Source: Caulobacter sp. CCH9-E1 (GTDB lineage Bacteria; Pseudomonadota; Alphaproteobacteria; Caulobacterales; Caulobacteraceae). Taken from it: a stretch of DNA of 25,698 nucleotides. Below, one piece after another: positions 14,111-22,285 of the stretch (position 1 is its first letter; every line of letters begins with the position of its first letter). The stretch is taken from assembly GCF_001556515.1 (NCBI RefSeq), contig NZ_LSJA01000187.1:1-25698 (forward strand). The letters run 5' to 3'. The translations under genes were made by a program, and so were the position numbers. The notes below the pieces were generated by a model. That model was given only the letters and a program-made list of their open reading frames with translations. It did not search any database and had not been told where the DNA came from.

Positions 14111-14523
14111 TCATCAACGATCCCGCCGTCCTGGCCGAGGTCACCGCCCTGGTCGACGCCTACGAGACGGCGCTGATGACCAACGACGTGGCGGCGTTGG
14201 ACGGCGCGTTCTGGAACTCGCCTCACGCCGTGCGCCTGGGCGTGGCCGAAAACCTCTGGAGCTTCGACGAGATCGCCGCCTTCCGCGTCGGCCGCGCCGG
14301 CGGCTCGCCGCCTCGAACAAGGCTCCGCACGGAGATCACCACGTTCGGCGCGGACTTCGCGACCGCCAACGTCCTGTTCCAGCGCGACGACACCGGCCGC
14401 CTGGGCCGCCAAAGCCAGACCTGGATCCGCGTCGAGGGCGGCTGGAAGATCGCCTCGGCCCACGTCTCCCTGATGCAGGAGAGCGCCGATCAACGGCTCG
14501 CCTCCCCGAGCGAAAAGCGCTAG
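14107..14523 (+). CDS. hpxZ: HpxZ/AtzH-like protein (DUF3225, SnoaL/NTF2-like fold)
   Basis: The 138-residue protein carries the DUF3225 pattern: a helical N-terminus (ALVDAYETALMTNDVAALDGAFW), RLGVAENLWSFDEIAAFR, then TFGADFATANVLFQRDDTGRLGRQSQTWIRVEGGWKIASAHVS in pieces. The family includes HpxZ of Klebsiella oxalurate catabolism and AtzH, reported as a 1,3-dicarboxyurea decarboxylase in cyanuric acid breakdown. It overlaps the amidase stop by 4 bases and so sits in the same unit as the AtzG/AtzE-like pair, as in both known clusters. By analogy it may decarboxylate or otherwise process the amidase product; the actual reaction here is not known. Confidence 0.85.
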   Translation: MIINDPAVLAEVTALVDAYETALMTNDVAALDGAFWNSPHAVRLGVAENLWSFDEIAAFRVGRAGGSPPRTRLRTEITTFGADFATANVLFQRDDTGRLGRQSQTWIRVEGGWKIASAHVSLMQESADQRLASPSEKR

Positions 14524-14534
14524 AGCCCCCGCCC

Positions 14535-15512
14535 ATGACCGCCCAGACCCCGACCAAGATCATCTTCGACACCGATCCCGGCATCGACGACGCGATGGCG
14601 CTGCTGTTCATCGAGGCGAGCCCCGCCCTCGATCTGATCGCGGTGACGACCATCTTCGGCAACGCCGACATCGACACCACCACCCGCAACGCGCTCTATC
14701 TGAAGCGACGCTTTGGCTTGACCGCCCCGATCTACAAGGGGACGGACAAGCCGCTGGTCCGTCCGCGCAACCCCTCGCCCACCTTCGTGCACGGCGAGAA
14801 CGGCCTGGGCGACGTCGAGCTCACGGGCCTGGTCGCCGAACAGCCGGAAGCCAAGCCGGCCCACCAGGCGATCATCGACCTGGCCCGCCAGTATCCCGGC
14901 GAGGTCGTGCTGTGCGCCGTTGGTCCGCTGACCAACCTGGCCCTGGCGCTGCAAGCCGATCCCGAGATCGCCACCTTGCTCAAGTCCGTCGTGATCATGG
15001 GCGGCGCGTTCGGCGTGGCCGGCAAGCCCGGCAATGTCACGCCCGTCGCCGAGGCCAATATCTGGAACGATCCCGAGGCCGCCGACCAGGTCTTCACCGC
15101 CCCCTGGAACCTGACCGCCGTCAGCCTGGACGTGACGACCCAGGTCGTGATGTCGCCCGCCTACATGGAGGCTCTCGCGGCCGGGGGCAGCGACGCCGGC
15201 GGCTTCCTGAACGCCATTTCCAAGCCCTACGCCGCCTTCTACGGCGGCCGCGACGGCATCGTCGGCTGCTGCGTCCACGACGCGGCGGCCGTGGCCTTCG
15301 TGATCGATCCGACCCTGTTCAAGGTGCGTCGCGGCTCGGTCCGCGTGGTCACCGAGGGCATCGCCCTGGGCCAGACCTGCCAGAAGGTCGAGGGCGAGCT
15401 GTTCGGCCCCTCGGCCTGGGACGACCAGCCGATCCAGGCCGTGACCGTGGCCGTGGACGGGGAGCGGCTGCTGAAGCTGTATGCCGAGACGATGGCGGCG
15501 GCGCACGGGTAG
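14535..15512 (+). CDS. Nucleoside hydrolase (inosine/uridine-preferring family)
   Basis: The 325-residue protein has the calcium-binding signature DTDPGIDDA at residues 12-20, IAVTTIFGNADIDTTTRNAL, VVIMGGAF in the middle, NIWNDPEAA, and CVHDAAAV near residue 245 with the family histidine/aspartate pair. Nucleoside hydrolases split the N-glycosidic bond of ribonucleosides to free base and ribose. Position as last gene of operon II, 11 bases after HpxZ and inside a purine catabolic cluster, suggests purine nucleosides as substrate, which would feed guanine and xanthine to operon III. Substrate class cannot be fixed from motifs alone. ATG 14535 is preceded by GAGCC, a weak ribosome-binding site. 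Confidence 0.9.
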   Translation: MTAQTPTKIIFDTDPGIDDAMALLFIEASPALDLIAVTTIFGNADIDTTTRNALYLKRRFGLTAPIYKGTDKPLVRPRNPSPTFVHGENGLGDVELTGLVAEQPEAKPAHQAIIDLARQYPGEVVLCAVGPLTNLALALQADPEIATLLKSVVIMGGAFGVAGKPGNVTPVAEANIWNDPEAADQVFTAPWNLTAVSLDVTTQVVMSPAYMEALAAGGSDAGGFLNAISKPYAAFYGGRDGIVGCCVHDAAAVAFVIDPTLFKVRRGSVRVVTEGIALGQTCQKVEGELFGPSAWDDQPIQAVTVAVDGERLLKLYAETMAAAHG

Positions 15513-15526
15513 GCTTTGGCCAGTTC

Positions 15527-15647
15527 CTCCCCCGCTCGCGGGGGAGGTGGCCCAGAGGGCCGGTGGGGGCTAGCCCGGCCGATTTCCAGCTCGCCCCCTC
15601 AGTCGCTCCGCGACAGCTCCCCCGTATCACGGGGGAGCATCTTCGAA
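15527..15647. repeat. REP-like palindromic element, two inverted units, between convergent operons II and III
   Basis: Unit 1 (about 15533-15572) reads CCTCCCCCGCTCGCGGGGG, then GGCCCAGAGGGCC, then GGTGGGGG. Unit 2 (about 15593-15640) has the same plan on the other strand: CTCCCCCGTGATACGGGGGAG, GTCGCGGAGCGAC, then TGAGGGGG. The plan is shared with the element at 5494-5623. It fills the gap between the stops of the nucleoside hydrolase and guanine deaminase and may end transcription from both sides. Confidence 0.8.
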
Positions 15648-15648
15648 G

Positions 15649-16941
15649 CTACCCCCGCCTGTACCGCTCCACGCCCGCCAGATACGTCCGCGCGACCACC
15701 CGGTCATCGCCCAGCACCGTCAGCGCGAAGAGCTTGTCCTCAAGCGTCTTGGCGGCCTTTAGCCGGCGCGCGATCAGCGGCGTCGGCGCCAGGTCCAGGA
15801 CCAGGAAGTCCGCCTCCTTGCCGGGCGCCAGGTTGCCGATCTTGTCGTCCAGATCCAGCGCCCGCGCCCCGCCCAGCGTGCCGAGATAGAAGGCGTGGAA
15901 CGGGTCGAGCGCGTCGCCGCGCAGTTGGCCGACCTTGTAGGCCTCGCCCAGGGTGTGGAGGATCGAGAAGGTCGTGCCGGCGCCGATGTCGGTGCCCAAG
16001 CCGACCTTCACGCCATGGGCGCAGGCGTCCTTCAGCGGGAAGAGACCCGAGCCCAGGAAGAGGTTCGAGGTCGGGCAGAACGCGGCCGCCCCGCCCTTGG
16101 CGGCCAGGTGCTGGAACGCCTCGCCCTGCAAGTGGACGCAGTGGGCGAAGACCGAGCGCTGGCCCAGCAGGCCAAAGCGGTCGTAGACGTCCAGATAGTC
16201 CTTGGCGGCGGGGAAGAGCCGCGCCGTCTCCGCGATCTCGTGGGCGTTTTCCGAGAGGTGCGTCTGCATCCACACGCCCGGGTGGGCGGCCAGCACCTCG
16301 CCAGCCATGGCCAGCTGCTCGTCGCTGCAGCTGATCGCGAAGCGCGGCGTCACCGCGTAGCCCAGGCGGCCCTTGCCGTGCCAGTCGGCGATCAGCGCCT
16401 CCATGTCGGCGCGGCTGCTCTCGACGGTGTCGGTCAGCCCCTCCGGCGCGTTGCGGTCCATCAGGGTCTTGCCGGCGATCAGCCGCATGTCGCGCGCCAG
16501 GGCCTCGGCGAACAGCGCCTCGACCGAGACCCTGTGCACCGAGCCGAACACCAGGGCCGTGGTCGTGCCGTTGCGCAGCAATTCGTCCAGGAAGAAGGTC
16601 GCGGTCTCGGCGGCGTGGGCGGCGTCGGCGAACCGCGCCTCGGCCGGAAAGGTGTGCTGCTCCAGCCAGTCCAACAGCTGCGCGCCATGGGCGGCGATGA
16701 CGTCGACCTGCGGGAAGTGGATGTGCGCATCGACGAAGCCGGGCGTGATCAGATGGCCGGTCAGGTCCTCGACCGACGTCTCGCCCAGGCGCGGGGCGAT
16801 GTCATCATAGGCGCCGCAGGCCGCCACGCGGCCGTCCTCGACCAGCAGCAGGCCGTCTTCGTGGAAGGCCACCGCCTCCGCGCGCGAGGTTTGGGTCGGA
16901 TCGTCCAGCAGGTGCAGGATCGACCCACGATAGGCTTTCAC
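15649..16941 (-). CDS. guaD: Guanine deaminase
   Basis: The 430-residue amidohydrolase-superfamily enzyme has its metal-site motifs in order: PGFVDAHIHFPQ (His73, His75), QTHLSEN, VFAHCVHL and GLGTDIGAGTTFSIL (late Asp). The HIHFPQ and GTDIGAGT forms are typical of guanine deaminase as opposed to chlorohydrolases or SAH deaminase. The enzyme converts guanine to xanthine and ammonia in the cytoplasm, giving substrate to xanthine dehydrogenase. The start is GTG 16941, overlapping the xdhC stop by 4 bases, so it is the last gene of operon III. Length is usual for the bacterial family. Confidence 0.93.
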   Translation of the reverse strand: MKAYRGSILHLLDDPTQTSRAEAVAFHEDGLLLVEDGRVAACGAYDDIAPRLGETSVEDLTGHLITPGFVDAHIHFPQVDVIAAHGAQLLDWLEQHTFPAEARFADAAHAAETATFFLDELLRNGTTTALVFGSVHRVSVEALFAEALARDMRLIAGKTLMDRNAPEGLTDTVESSRADMEALIADWHGKGRLGYAVTPRFAISCSDEQLAMAGEVLAAHPGVWMQTHLSENAHEIAETARLFPAAKDYLDVYDRFGLLGQRSVFAHCVHLQGEAFQHLAAKGGAAAFCPTSNLFLGSGLFPLKDACAHGVKVGLGTDIGAGTTFSILHTLGEAYKVGQLRGDALDPFHAFYLGTLGGARALDLDDKIGNLAPGKEADFLVLDLAPTPLIARRLKAAKTLEDKLFALTVLGDDRVVARTYLAGVERYRRG

Positions 16942-17945
16942 GTCTTCGAACTCTCGTCGTTGCGCACGCGCGCGGCTTCCTGGCGCATCAGCAGGTCGGC
17001 GGCCACCGAGACCGCGATCACCTCCGGCGCCTTGCTCTTCAGGCCCGGCAGGCCGATCGGACAGGTCAGTCGCGTCAATACGGCCTCCGAGAAACCATCA
17101 TCGCGTAACCGGCTCATGAAACGGGCGCGCTTGGTCTTCGAGCCGATCACCCCGAAATAGCCAAAGCCCCCGCCCGCCAGCCCCGCCGAGACCAGGGCGT
17201 AGTCCAGGGCGTGATCGTGGGTCAGGACGAGACCATAGGCGTCGGCCGTCGCGCCCATGGCCTTGGCGGCCATCTCGGCCGGCTCCATCACGGTGACGCC
17301 CGGGATCTCCGCCGTCTCCGGGCGGCTGTCGTACCAGGAAAGGCGGAACGGCAGCGGCTCGAACGCGCGGGCGATCGCCTGGCCGACATGGCCGGCGCCG
17401 AACAGCAGCAGCGGCGGCCGCGGCGCGTCGGCGCGCTCGACCAGTTCGTCGCCCAGCTCCGGCCGCGCCCCACGCGCGCTGGCCGGCGCGCCGGCGAGGG
17501 TCACGGCGGGCGCCTCGTCCTGGGTGGCCAGGATCGGCGCGATGGTCTTGCCCAGCGCGCCGGGATCGAAGCGCGTGCGGACCTCGAACGGCTGGGCGGC
17601 GTCCATGCGCCGGGCCGCCTCGGTCAGCCAGTCGCGGCTGTTGTCGTCCAGGCGCTCGAGGAACAGCCGCACGCGACCGCCGCAGCACTGGGCCAGCAGC
17701 GGCCCCAGCGGATAGTCCTGGATCGCGAAGTGGGCCTGGCTGCCGTCCAGCATCCGCCGCGCCTGGTCGGCCACGCGATACTCCAGATTGCCGCCGCCAA
17801 TCGTACCGTCCTGGCCGTCGCGCCAGACCACCATCTTGGTCCCCGCCTCGCGCGGGGCCGAGCCCTCGGTGGCGAGGACGGTGACCAGGGCGGCCTCGTC
17901 ATGGGCGTCCAGGCGAGCGAGCGCGGCGCGAGCCCAGTTACTCAT
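16938..17945 (-). CDS. xdhC: Xanthine dehydrogenase accessory protein XdhC
   Basis: The 335-residue protein has the two-part XdhC/CoxI architecture. The N-terminal domain carries VLATEGSAPREAGTKMVV and TIGGGNLEYRVADQAR. The C-terminal Rossmann-like domain has LLFGAGHVGQAIARAF at about residues 179-194 and ends near FGYFGVIGSKTKRARF and RLTCPIGLPGLKSKAPEVIAVSVAADLL. XdhC binds the molybdenum cofactor, helps its sulfuration and delivers it to the XdhB subunit. ATG 17945 follows a 93-base gap after xdhB that is filled by an inverted repeat, whereas the other operon III junctions are overlaps of 4 to 8 bases. The stop overlaps guaD by 4 bases. Confidence 0.94.
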   Translation of the reverse strand: MSNWARAALARLDAHDEAALVTVLATEGSAPREAGTKMVVWRDGQDGTIGGGNLEYRVADQARRMLDGSQAHFAIQDYPLGPLLAQCCGGRVRLFLERLDDNSRDWLTEAARRMDAAQPFEVRTRFDPGALGKTIAPILATQDEAPAVTLAGAPASARGARPELGDELVERADAPRPPLLLFGAGHVGQAIARAFEPLPFRLSWYDSRPETAEIPGVTVMEPAEMAAKAMGATADAYGLVLTHDHALDYALVSAGLAGGGFGYFGVIGSKTKRARFMSRLRDDGFSEAVLTRLTCPIGLPGLKSKAPEVIAVSVAADLLMRQEAARVRNDESSKT

Positions 17946-18038
17946 GACCCCTCTTCCATAGGGAGAGGGGTAGGGGTGAGGGGTTTCAACGGATGACGGC
18001 GTAACCCCTCACCCTCCCTCTCCCTATGGAAGAGGGAT
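17946..18038. repeat. Large inverted repeat between xdhB and xdhC
   Basis: CCCTCTTCCATAGGGAGAGG with its extension to 17985 is mirrored at 18003-18036 (ending CCCTATGGAAGAGGG), with a 17-base loop and one small bulge. Within each arm the CCTCTTCCATAGGGAGAGG is itself partly palindromic. It resembles interspersed CCCTCTCC-type repeats of many proteobacteria, but is a different family from the elements at 5494 and 15527. It lies in the transcript of operon III and could form a long hairpin. Confidence 0.85.
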
Positions 18039-20375
18039 TTAGACATCGCACGCTCTCCGCTTCACATCCTCGCAGGCCATCAAAATCGCCTCGGGCGTGG
18101 CTGGCGCGTTCAGGTCCGGAAGCACCCGATATTCCCCGACGCTCGCCACCGCGTGATTGATCGCCGAATGCACCGAAATCGCCAGCATGAACGGCGGCTC
18201 GCCGACGGCCTTCGAGCGATGCACCGTGGCCTCGACATTGCGCCCGGCCTTCCACAGGCGGACGTCGAGATGCGCCGGGCGGTCGCCGCAGGTGGGGATC
18301 TTGTAGGTCGATGGCGCGTGGGTGCGCAGGCGCCCTTGCGCGTCGTAGACCAGCTCCTCGGTGGTCAGCCAGCCCATGCCCTGGATGAAGCCGCCTTCGA
18401 TCTGGCCCAGGTCGATGGCCGGATTCAGCGACTTGCCGACGTCGTGCAGGATTTCGGCTCGGGTGACCTTCATCTCGCCGGTCAGGGTGTCGATCAGCAC
18501 CTCGCTGCAGGCCGCGCCATAGGCGAAGTAGTAGAATGGCCGGCCGGTATGGGTGGCGCGATCGTAGTGGATCTTCGGCGTGGCGTAGAAGCCGGTCGCC
18601 GACAGCGACACCCGCGCCAGATGGGCTTGGCGAGCAAACCAGGCGAACGTGAACGTCTGATCGCCCACCCGCACGCCGTCCGGCGTGAAGGCGACCGCGT
18701 CCGGCGCGACGCCCCACTTGGCGGCGGCGAAATCGACGAGCCGCGCCTTGATCGTCTCGGCCGCGTTCAGGGCCGCCATGCCGTTCAGGTCCGCGCCGGA
18801 CGAGGCGGCGGTGGCCGAGGTGTTGGGCACCTTGTCGGTGACGGTCGAGGTGATCTTCACCCGCGAGACATCGACCTGAAAGGCTTGGGCGACGATCTGG
18901 GCGACCTTGATGTTCAGCCCCTGCCCCATCTCGGTCCCGCCGTGGTTTAGCATAATCGAGCCGTCGGCGTAGAGGTGGATCAGCGCCCCGGCCTGGTTCA
19001 GGTGCGTGGTCGTGAACGAGATGCCGAACTTCACCGGCGTCAGGGCGATGCCCTTCTTCAGCACCGGGCTGGCCCTGTTGAACGCCTCGATCGCGCGGCG
19101 ACGGGCGTCGTAGTCGCAAGACGCCGCCAGCTCGTCGATCAGCTGCGGCGCGACATTGTCCTCGACCACCTGGTGGTAGGGCGTGAGGTTGCGCCCCTCG
19201 CCGCCATAGAGGTTGCGGCGGCGCACCTCCAGCGGGTCGAGCCCGAGCTCGGCGGCGACCGCGTCCATGACCCGCTCGATCGCCAGCATCCCCTGCGGTC
19301 CGCCGAAACCCCGGAAGGCGGTGTTCGACACCGTGTGGGTCTTGAAGCGGTGCGACAGGATCTCGACCGCCGGCAGGTAGTAGGCGTTGTCGGCGTGGAA
19401 CATCGCCCGGTCGTTGATCGCCATCGACAGGTCGGTCGTCGCCCCGCAGCGCGAGGCCAGCTCCAGCGAAAGGCCCGTCAACCGACCCTCGTCGTCGAAG
19501 CCGACGTCGTAGGTGACCTCGAAGTCATGCCGCTTGCCGGTCATGACCATGTCCTCGTCGCGGTCGGGACGGCACTTGGCCGGGCGACCGGTCTTGACCG
19601 CGACCAGGGCGGCGGCGGCGGCGAACAGCGAGGCTTGCGTCTCCTTGCCGCCGAAGCCCCCGCCCATGCGGCGCACCTCGACGGTGACGGCGGTGTGCGG
19701 CCGGTCGAGCACGCGGGCGATCAAGTGCTGCACCTCGCTGGGGTGCTGGGTCGAGGACCAGATGTGGACGTCGCCGCCCTCGCGCGGCGTGGCCAGGGCG
19801 ACCTGCCCCTCGAGATAGAAGTGGTCCTGGCCGCCCATCGAGAACCGGCCCCGCACGCGGCGCGCCGAAGCCTCTAGCGCCGCGTGGGCGTCGCCGCGCG
19901 CCATGCGCTGACTGGCCTCGATCTTCAGGTCCATCTCTCTCGCGGCGGCGATGTCGATCGCGGCGGGCAGGTCCTCGTACTCGACCACGACCTTGGCCGC
20001 GGCGGCGCGGGCGGCCGCGATCGAGGTCGCGGCGACGGCGAACAGGCTCTGGCCCACGTGGAGAACCTCGCCGTCCGCGAACAGCCGGTCGTCGTGGATC
20101 ACCGGACTGACGTCGTTCTCGCCCGGAATGTCCTGCGCGCTCAGCACCAGCACGACGCCCGGCGAGGCCCGCACGGCCGACAGGTCCAGCTTGACGATCT
20201 TGGCGTGAGCCCGCGCGCTCATGCCCAGATGCACATGCAGCAGGCCCGGCGGCTCGGGCAGGTCGTCGATATAGATCGCCGAACCGGCCACATGACGCTC
20301 GGCGCTGTCGTGCGGCAGGGCGACGTGGACGCCGCGCGGCGCGGTGATCGAAGGGGCGACGCCGGAGTCAGCCAT
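18039..20375 (-). CDS. xdhB: Xanthine dehydrogenase, molybdopterin-binding subunit XdhB
   Basis: The 778-residue large subunit of the two-subunit bacterial xanthine dehydrogenase. Visible family landmarks are FSMGGQDHFYLEGQVALA (a cofactor-region glutamine), RRMGGGFGGKETQ (about residues 237-249), AFRGFGGPQGM with the conserved arginine, GGTEMGQGLNIKVAQI, and VGEPPFMLAISV, whose Glu (about residue 726) is the expected catalytic base. It hydroxylates hypoxanthine and xanthine at the molybdenum centre to give urate. The start ATG 20375 overlaps the xdhA stop by 8 bases. Length matches the usual ~770-780 residues and no cofactor motif is missing. Confidence 0.95.
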   Translation of the reverse strand: MADSGVAPSITAPRGVHVALPHDSAERHVAGSAIYIDDLPEPPGLLHVHLGMSARAHAKIVKLDLSAVRASPGVVLVLSAQDIPGENDVSPVIHDDRLFADGEVLHVGQSLFAVAATSIAAARAAAAKVVVEYEDLPAAIDIAAAREMDLKIEASQRMARGDAHAALEASARRVRGRFSMGGQDHFYLEGQVALATPREGGDVHIWSSTQHPSEVQHLIARVLDRPHTAVTVEVRRMGGGFGGKETQASLFAAAAALVAVKTGRPAKCRPDRDEDMVMTGKRHDFEVTYDVGFDDEGRLTGLSLELASRCGATTDLSMAINDRAMFHADNAYYLPAVEILSHRFKTHTVSNTAFRGFGGPQGMLAIERVMDAVAAELGLDPLEVRRRNLYGGEGRNLTPYHQVVEDNVAPQLIDELAASCDYDARRRAIEAFNRASPVLKKGIALTPVKFGISFTTTHLNQAGALIHLYADGSIMLNHGGTEMGQGLNIKVAQIVAQAFQVDVSRVKITSTVTDKVPNTSATAASSGADLNGMAALNAAETIKARLVDFAAAKWGVAPDAVAFTPDGVRVGDQTFTFAWFARQAHLARVSLSATGFYATPKIHYDRATHTGRPFYYFAYGAACSEVLIDTLTGEMKVTRAEILHDVGKSLNPAIDLGQIEGGFIQGMGWLTTEELVYDAQGRLRTHAPSTYKIPTCGDRPAHLDVRLWKAGRNVEATVHRSKAVGEPPFMLAISVHSAINHAVASVGEYRVLPDLNAPATPEAILMACEDVKRRACDV

Positions 20376-21810
20376 GGGCGCTCTCCGGCGTGACGCGGGT
20401 TTCGATGTCCGGCGAAACGCTCTCCAGGAACACCTTGCGCAGCATGTTCCGGGCGGCCAGGGCGCGATAGGCGGCCGAAGCGCGCATGTCGCTCATCGGG
20501 GCGTAATCGGTGTCGAGCGCGGCCATCGCCGCCTCGATCGTCGCCGCGCTCCAGGGCTGGCCGATCAGCGCCGTTTCGCAGGCCACTGCGCGCTTCGGCG
20601 TCCCGGCCATACCGCCGAACGCGATGCGAGCCGCCGTCACGACGCCGGCCTCGACCGCGAGGGAGAACGCCCCGCAGACGGCCGAGATGTCCTGGTCGAA
20701 CCGCTTGGACAGCTTGAAGACCTTGAAGATCCAGCCCGCAGGGAGCTTCGGAACAATGACCGCCTCGACGAATTCGCCCGGTCGGCGGTCCTGCTTCCCG
20801 TACTCGAGGAAGAACGCCTCCAGAGGCAGCTCGCGCCGCTCGTCGCCGCGCCGCAGGACCAGGGTCGCCCCCGCCGCGATCAGGGCCGGCGGCATGTCGC
20901 CGATCGGCGAGCCGTTGGCGATGTTGCCGCCGATCGTCCCGCTGTTGCGGACCTGGGTCGAGCCGAGGCGGCGCATCATCCGCCCGAGATCCGGATAGAG
21001 TCGAGCGAACACGTCGATCGCATCGACATAGCGGACGCCCGCGCCGATCCGGACGGCCTCCGGCGCCTCTTCGATCGTCTTGAGCTCGGCGACCTCCGAC
21101 ACGCTGATCAGGGTCGGCAGCGGCCGCCGCTGCTTGGTGACCCACAGGCCGACGTCGGTCGCGCCGGCCACGATCGTCGCATCCGGATGTTCGAGATAGG
21201 CCCGCGCCAGCTCGTCCACCGTTCGCGGCGAGAGCCAAGTCCGGGTGACGCCGTGAACCTCATCCTCGAAGCTCAGCGCCAGCATGGCCTCGTCGCGCAC
21301 GGCGGAAAGGTCGACCACCGGCGCGGCCTCGGCCGCCACGCCCTTGGCGACCTCGATGATCGGGCCATAGCCGGTGCAGCGGCATAGGTTTCCAGCCAGC
21401 ACCTCCCCCACCGGCGCGCACGCGCCCTTGGCGCCGACCGCGCGGCCGTACAGGGACATGACGATGCCTGGCGTGCAGAAGCCGCACTGGGAGCCGTGCT
21501 TCTCGACCATCGCCTGCTGAACCGGATGCAGCGCTCCATCCTTCGCCAGGCTCTCGACCGTCACCAGGGCCTTGCCGTGCAGCATGGGCAAGAACTGGAT
21601 GCAGGCGTTGACCGCCCGCCAGGCGACCGTGTCGCCCTCGCCTTCTCCGACCAGCACCGTGCAAGACCCGCAGTCGCCTTCGGCGCAACCTTCCTTGGTC
21701 CCGGTGCGGCGCATCGGGCCGCGCAGGTGCTCCAGCAGGGTGGTGGTGGGATTGGCCCCACGCACCTCCTGAACCTCGCCGTCCAGCAGGAAGCGGATCA
21801 CCTCGCCCAT
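20368..21810 (-). CDS. xdhA: Xanthine dehydrogenase, FeS/FAD small subunit XdhA
   Basis: The 480-residue protein has two N-terminal [2Fe-2S] clusters with all eight cysteines present: Cys42, 47, 50 and 70 (GCAEGDCGSCTV and NACIQF), and Cys109, 112, 143 and 145 (QCGFCTPG and GNLCRCTGYGP). An FAD-binding domain of the CoxM type follows (TIVAGATDVGLWV, STQVRNSGTIGGNIANGSPIGDMPP), then a CO dehydrogenase flavoprotein C-terminal domain. It carries electrons from the molybdenum site in XdhB to NAD+. ATG 21810 is chosen over the much longer upstream frame because it begins the ferredoxin-like fold at the right place (MGEVIRFLLDGE) and overlaps the hydroxyisourate hydrolase stop by one base. Confidence 0.95.
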   Translation of the reverse strand: MGEVIRFLLDGEVQEVRGANPTTTLLEHLRGPMRRTGTKEGCAEGDCGSCTVLVGEGEGDTVAWRAVNACIQFLPMLHGKALVTVESLAKDGALHPVQQAMVEKHGSQCGFCTPGIVMSLYGRAVGAKGACAPVGEVLAGNLCRCTGYGPIIEVAKGVAAEAAPVVDLSAVRDEAMLALSFEDEVHGVTRTWLSPRTVDELARAYLEHPDATIVAGATDVGLWVTKQRRPLPTLISVSEVAELKTIEEAPEAVRIGAGVRYVDAIDVFARLYPDLGRMMRRLGSTQVRNSGTIGGNIANGSPIGDMPPALIAAGATLVLRRGDERRELPLEAFFLEYGKQDRRPGEFVEAVIVPKLPAGWIFKVFKLSKRFDQDISAVCGAFSLAVEAGVVTAARIAFGGMAGTPKRAVACETALIGQPWSAATIEAAMAALDTDYAPMSDMRASAAYRALAARNMLRKVFLESVSPDIETRVTPESAHG

Positions 21811-22157
21811 CAGCTGCCCCGGTAGGTGGAATAGCCGTAGGGCGAGACCAGCAGCGGCACGTGCCAGTGCTGCTCGGTGTTCGAGACGGCGAAATCGATC
21901 ACCACCACGTCCAGGAACGGCGGATCGGTGACCGGCAGGCCCGAGGCCTCGAAGTGGTCGCCGATCGCGAATTCCAGGCGGTAGCCGCCGACCGCCAGAT
22001 CCTCGCCGGCGATCAGGCGCGCGCGGCCATCGGCGTCCGTGCGGAGCTCCGCGATCCGCGACAGGGCCTCGCCCTCGCGGCGCGACACGCGCACCACGAC
22101 GCCCGCCGCCGGCTTTCCGGCCGCCTGGTCGAGGATGTGGGTGGTCAGTCCGCTCAT
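21810..22157 (-). CDS. pucM: 5-Hydroxyisourate hydrolase (transthyretin-like protein)
   Basis: The 115-residue protein has the three hydroxyisourate hydrolase signatures: an N-terminal MSGLTTHILD with catalytic His7, an internal arginine in VVVRVSRREG or RIAELRTDADGR, and the C-terminal tetrapeptide YRGS, which separates these enzymes from true transthyretin. It hydrolyses 5-hydroxyisourate made by PuuD to OHCU, the UraD substrate. It is the first gene of operon III although its pathway partners are in operon I, so balanced output would need common regulation, which the shared operator could give. ATG 22157 is used; an upstream frame to 22394 crosses the promoter region. No signal peptide is present, so the enzyme is cytoplasmic. 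Confidence 0.95.
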   Translation of the reverse strand: MSGLTTHILDQAAGKPAAGVVVRVSRREGEALSRIAELRTDADGRARLIAGEDLAVGGYRLEFAIGDHFEASGLPVTDPPFLDVVVIDFAVSNTEQHWHVPLLVSPYGYSTYRGS

Positions 22158-22285
22158 CGTCCGTACTCCGATCGAGTCGATGCTCGGCCGCCCTCGCCGC
22201 CGTGTCCAGCGCTCCAACGGGCTCGCGGGACGCGATCGACGAAGCGCCACGGAACCCGGCGAACGGCGCCCGAAGCGCAGGCAAT

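Noticed and set aside
15513..15648. Mobile integron-type attachment site in the palindromic gap
   Set aside because: There is no integrase or cassette structure, and the sequence matches the REP-like plan seen also at 5494-5623.
21811..22284. N-terminal extension of XdhA upstream of 21810
   Set aside because: It overlaps the whole hydroxyisourate hydrolase gene in another frame, is arginine-rich, and the ferredoxin-like domain starts properly at ATG 21810.
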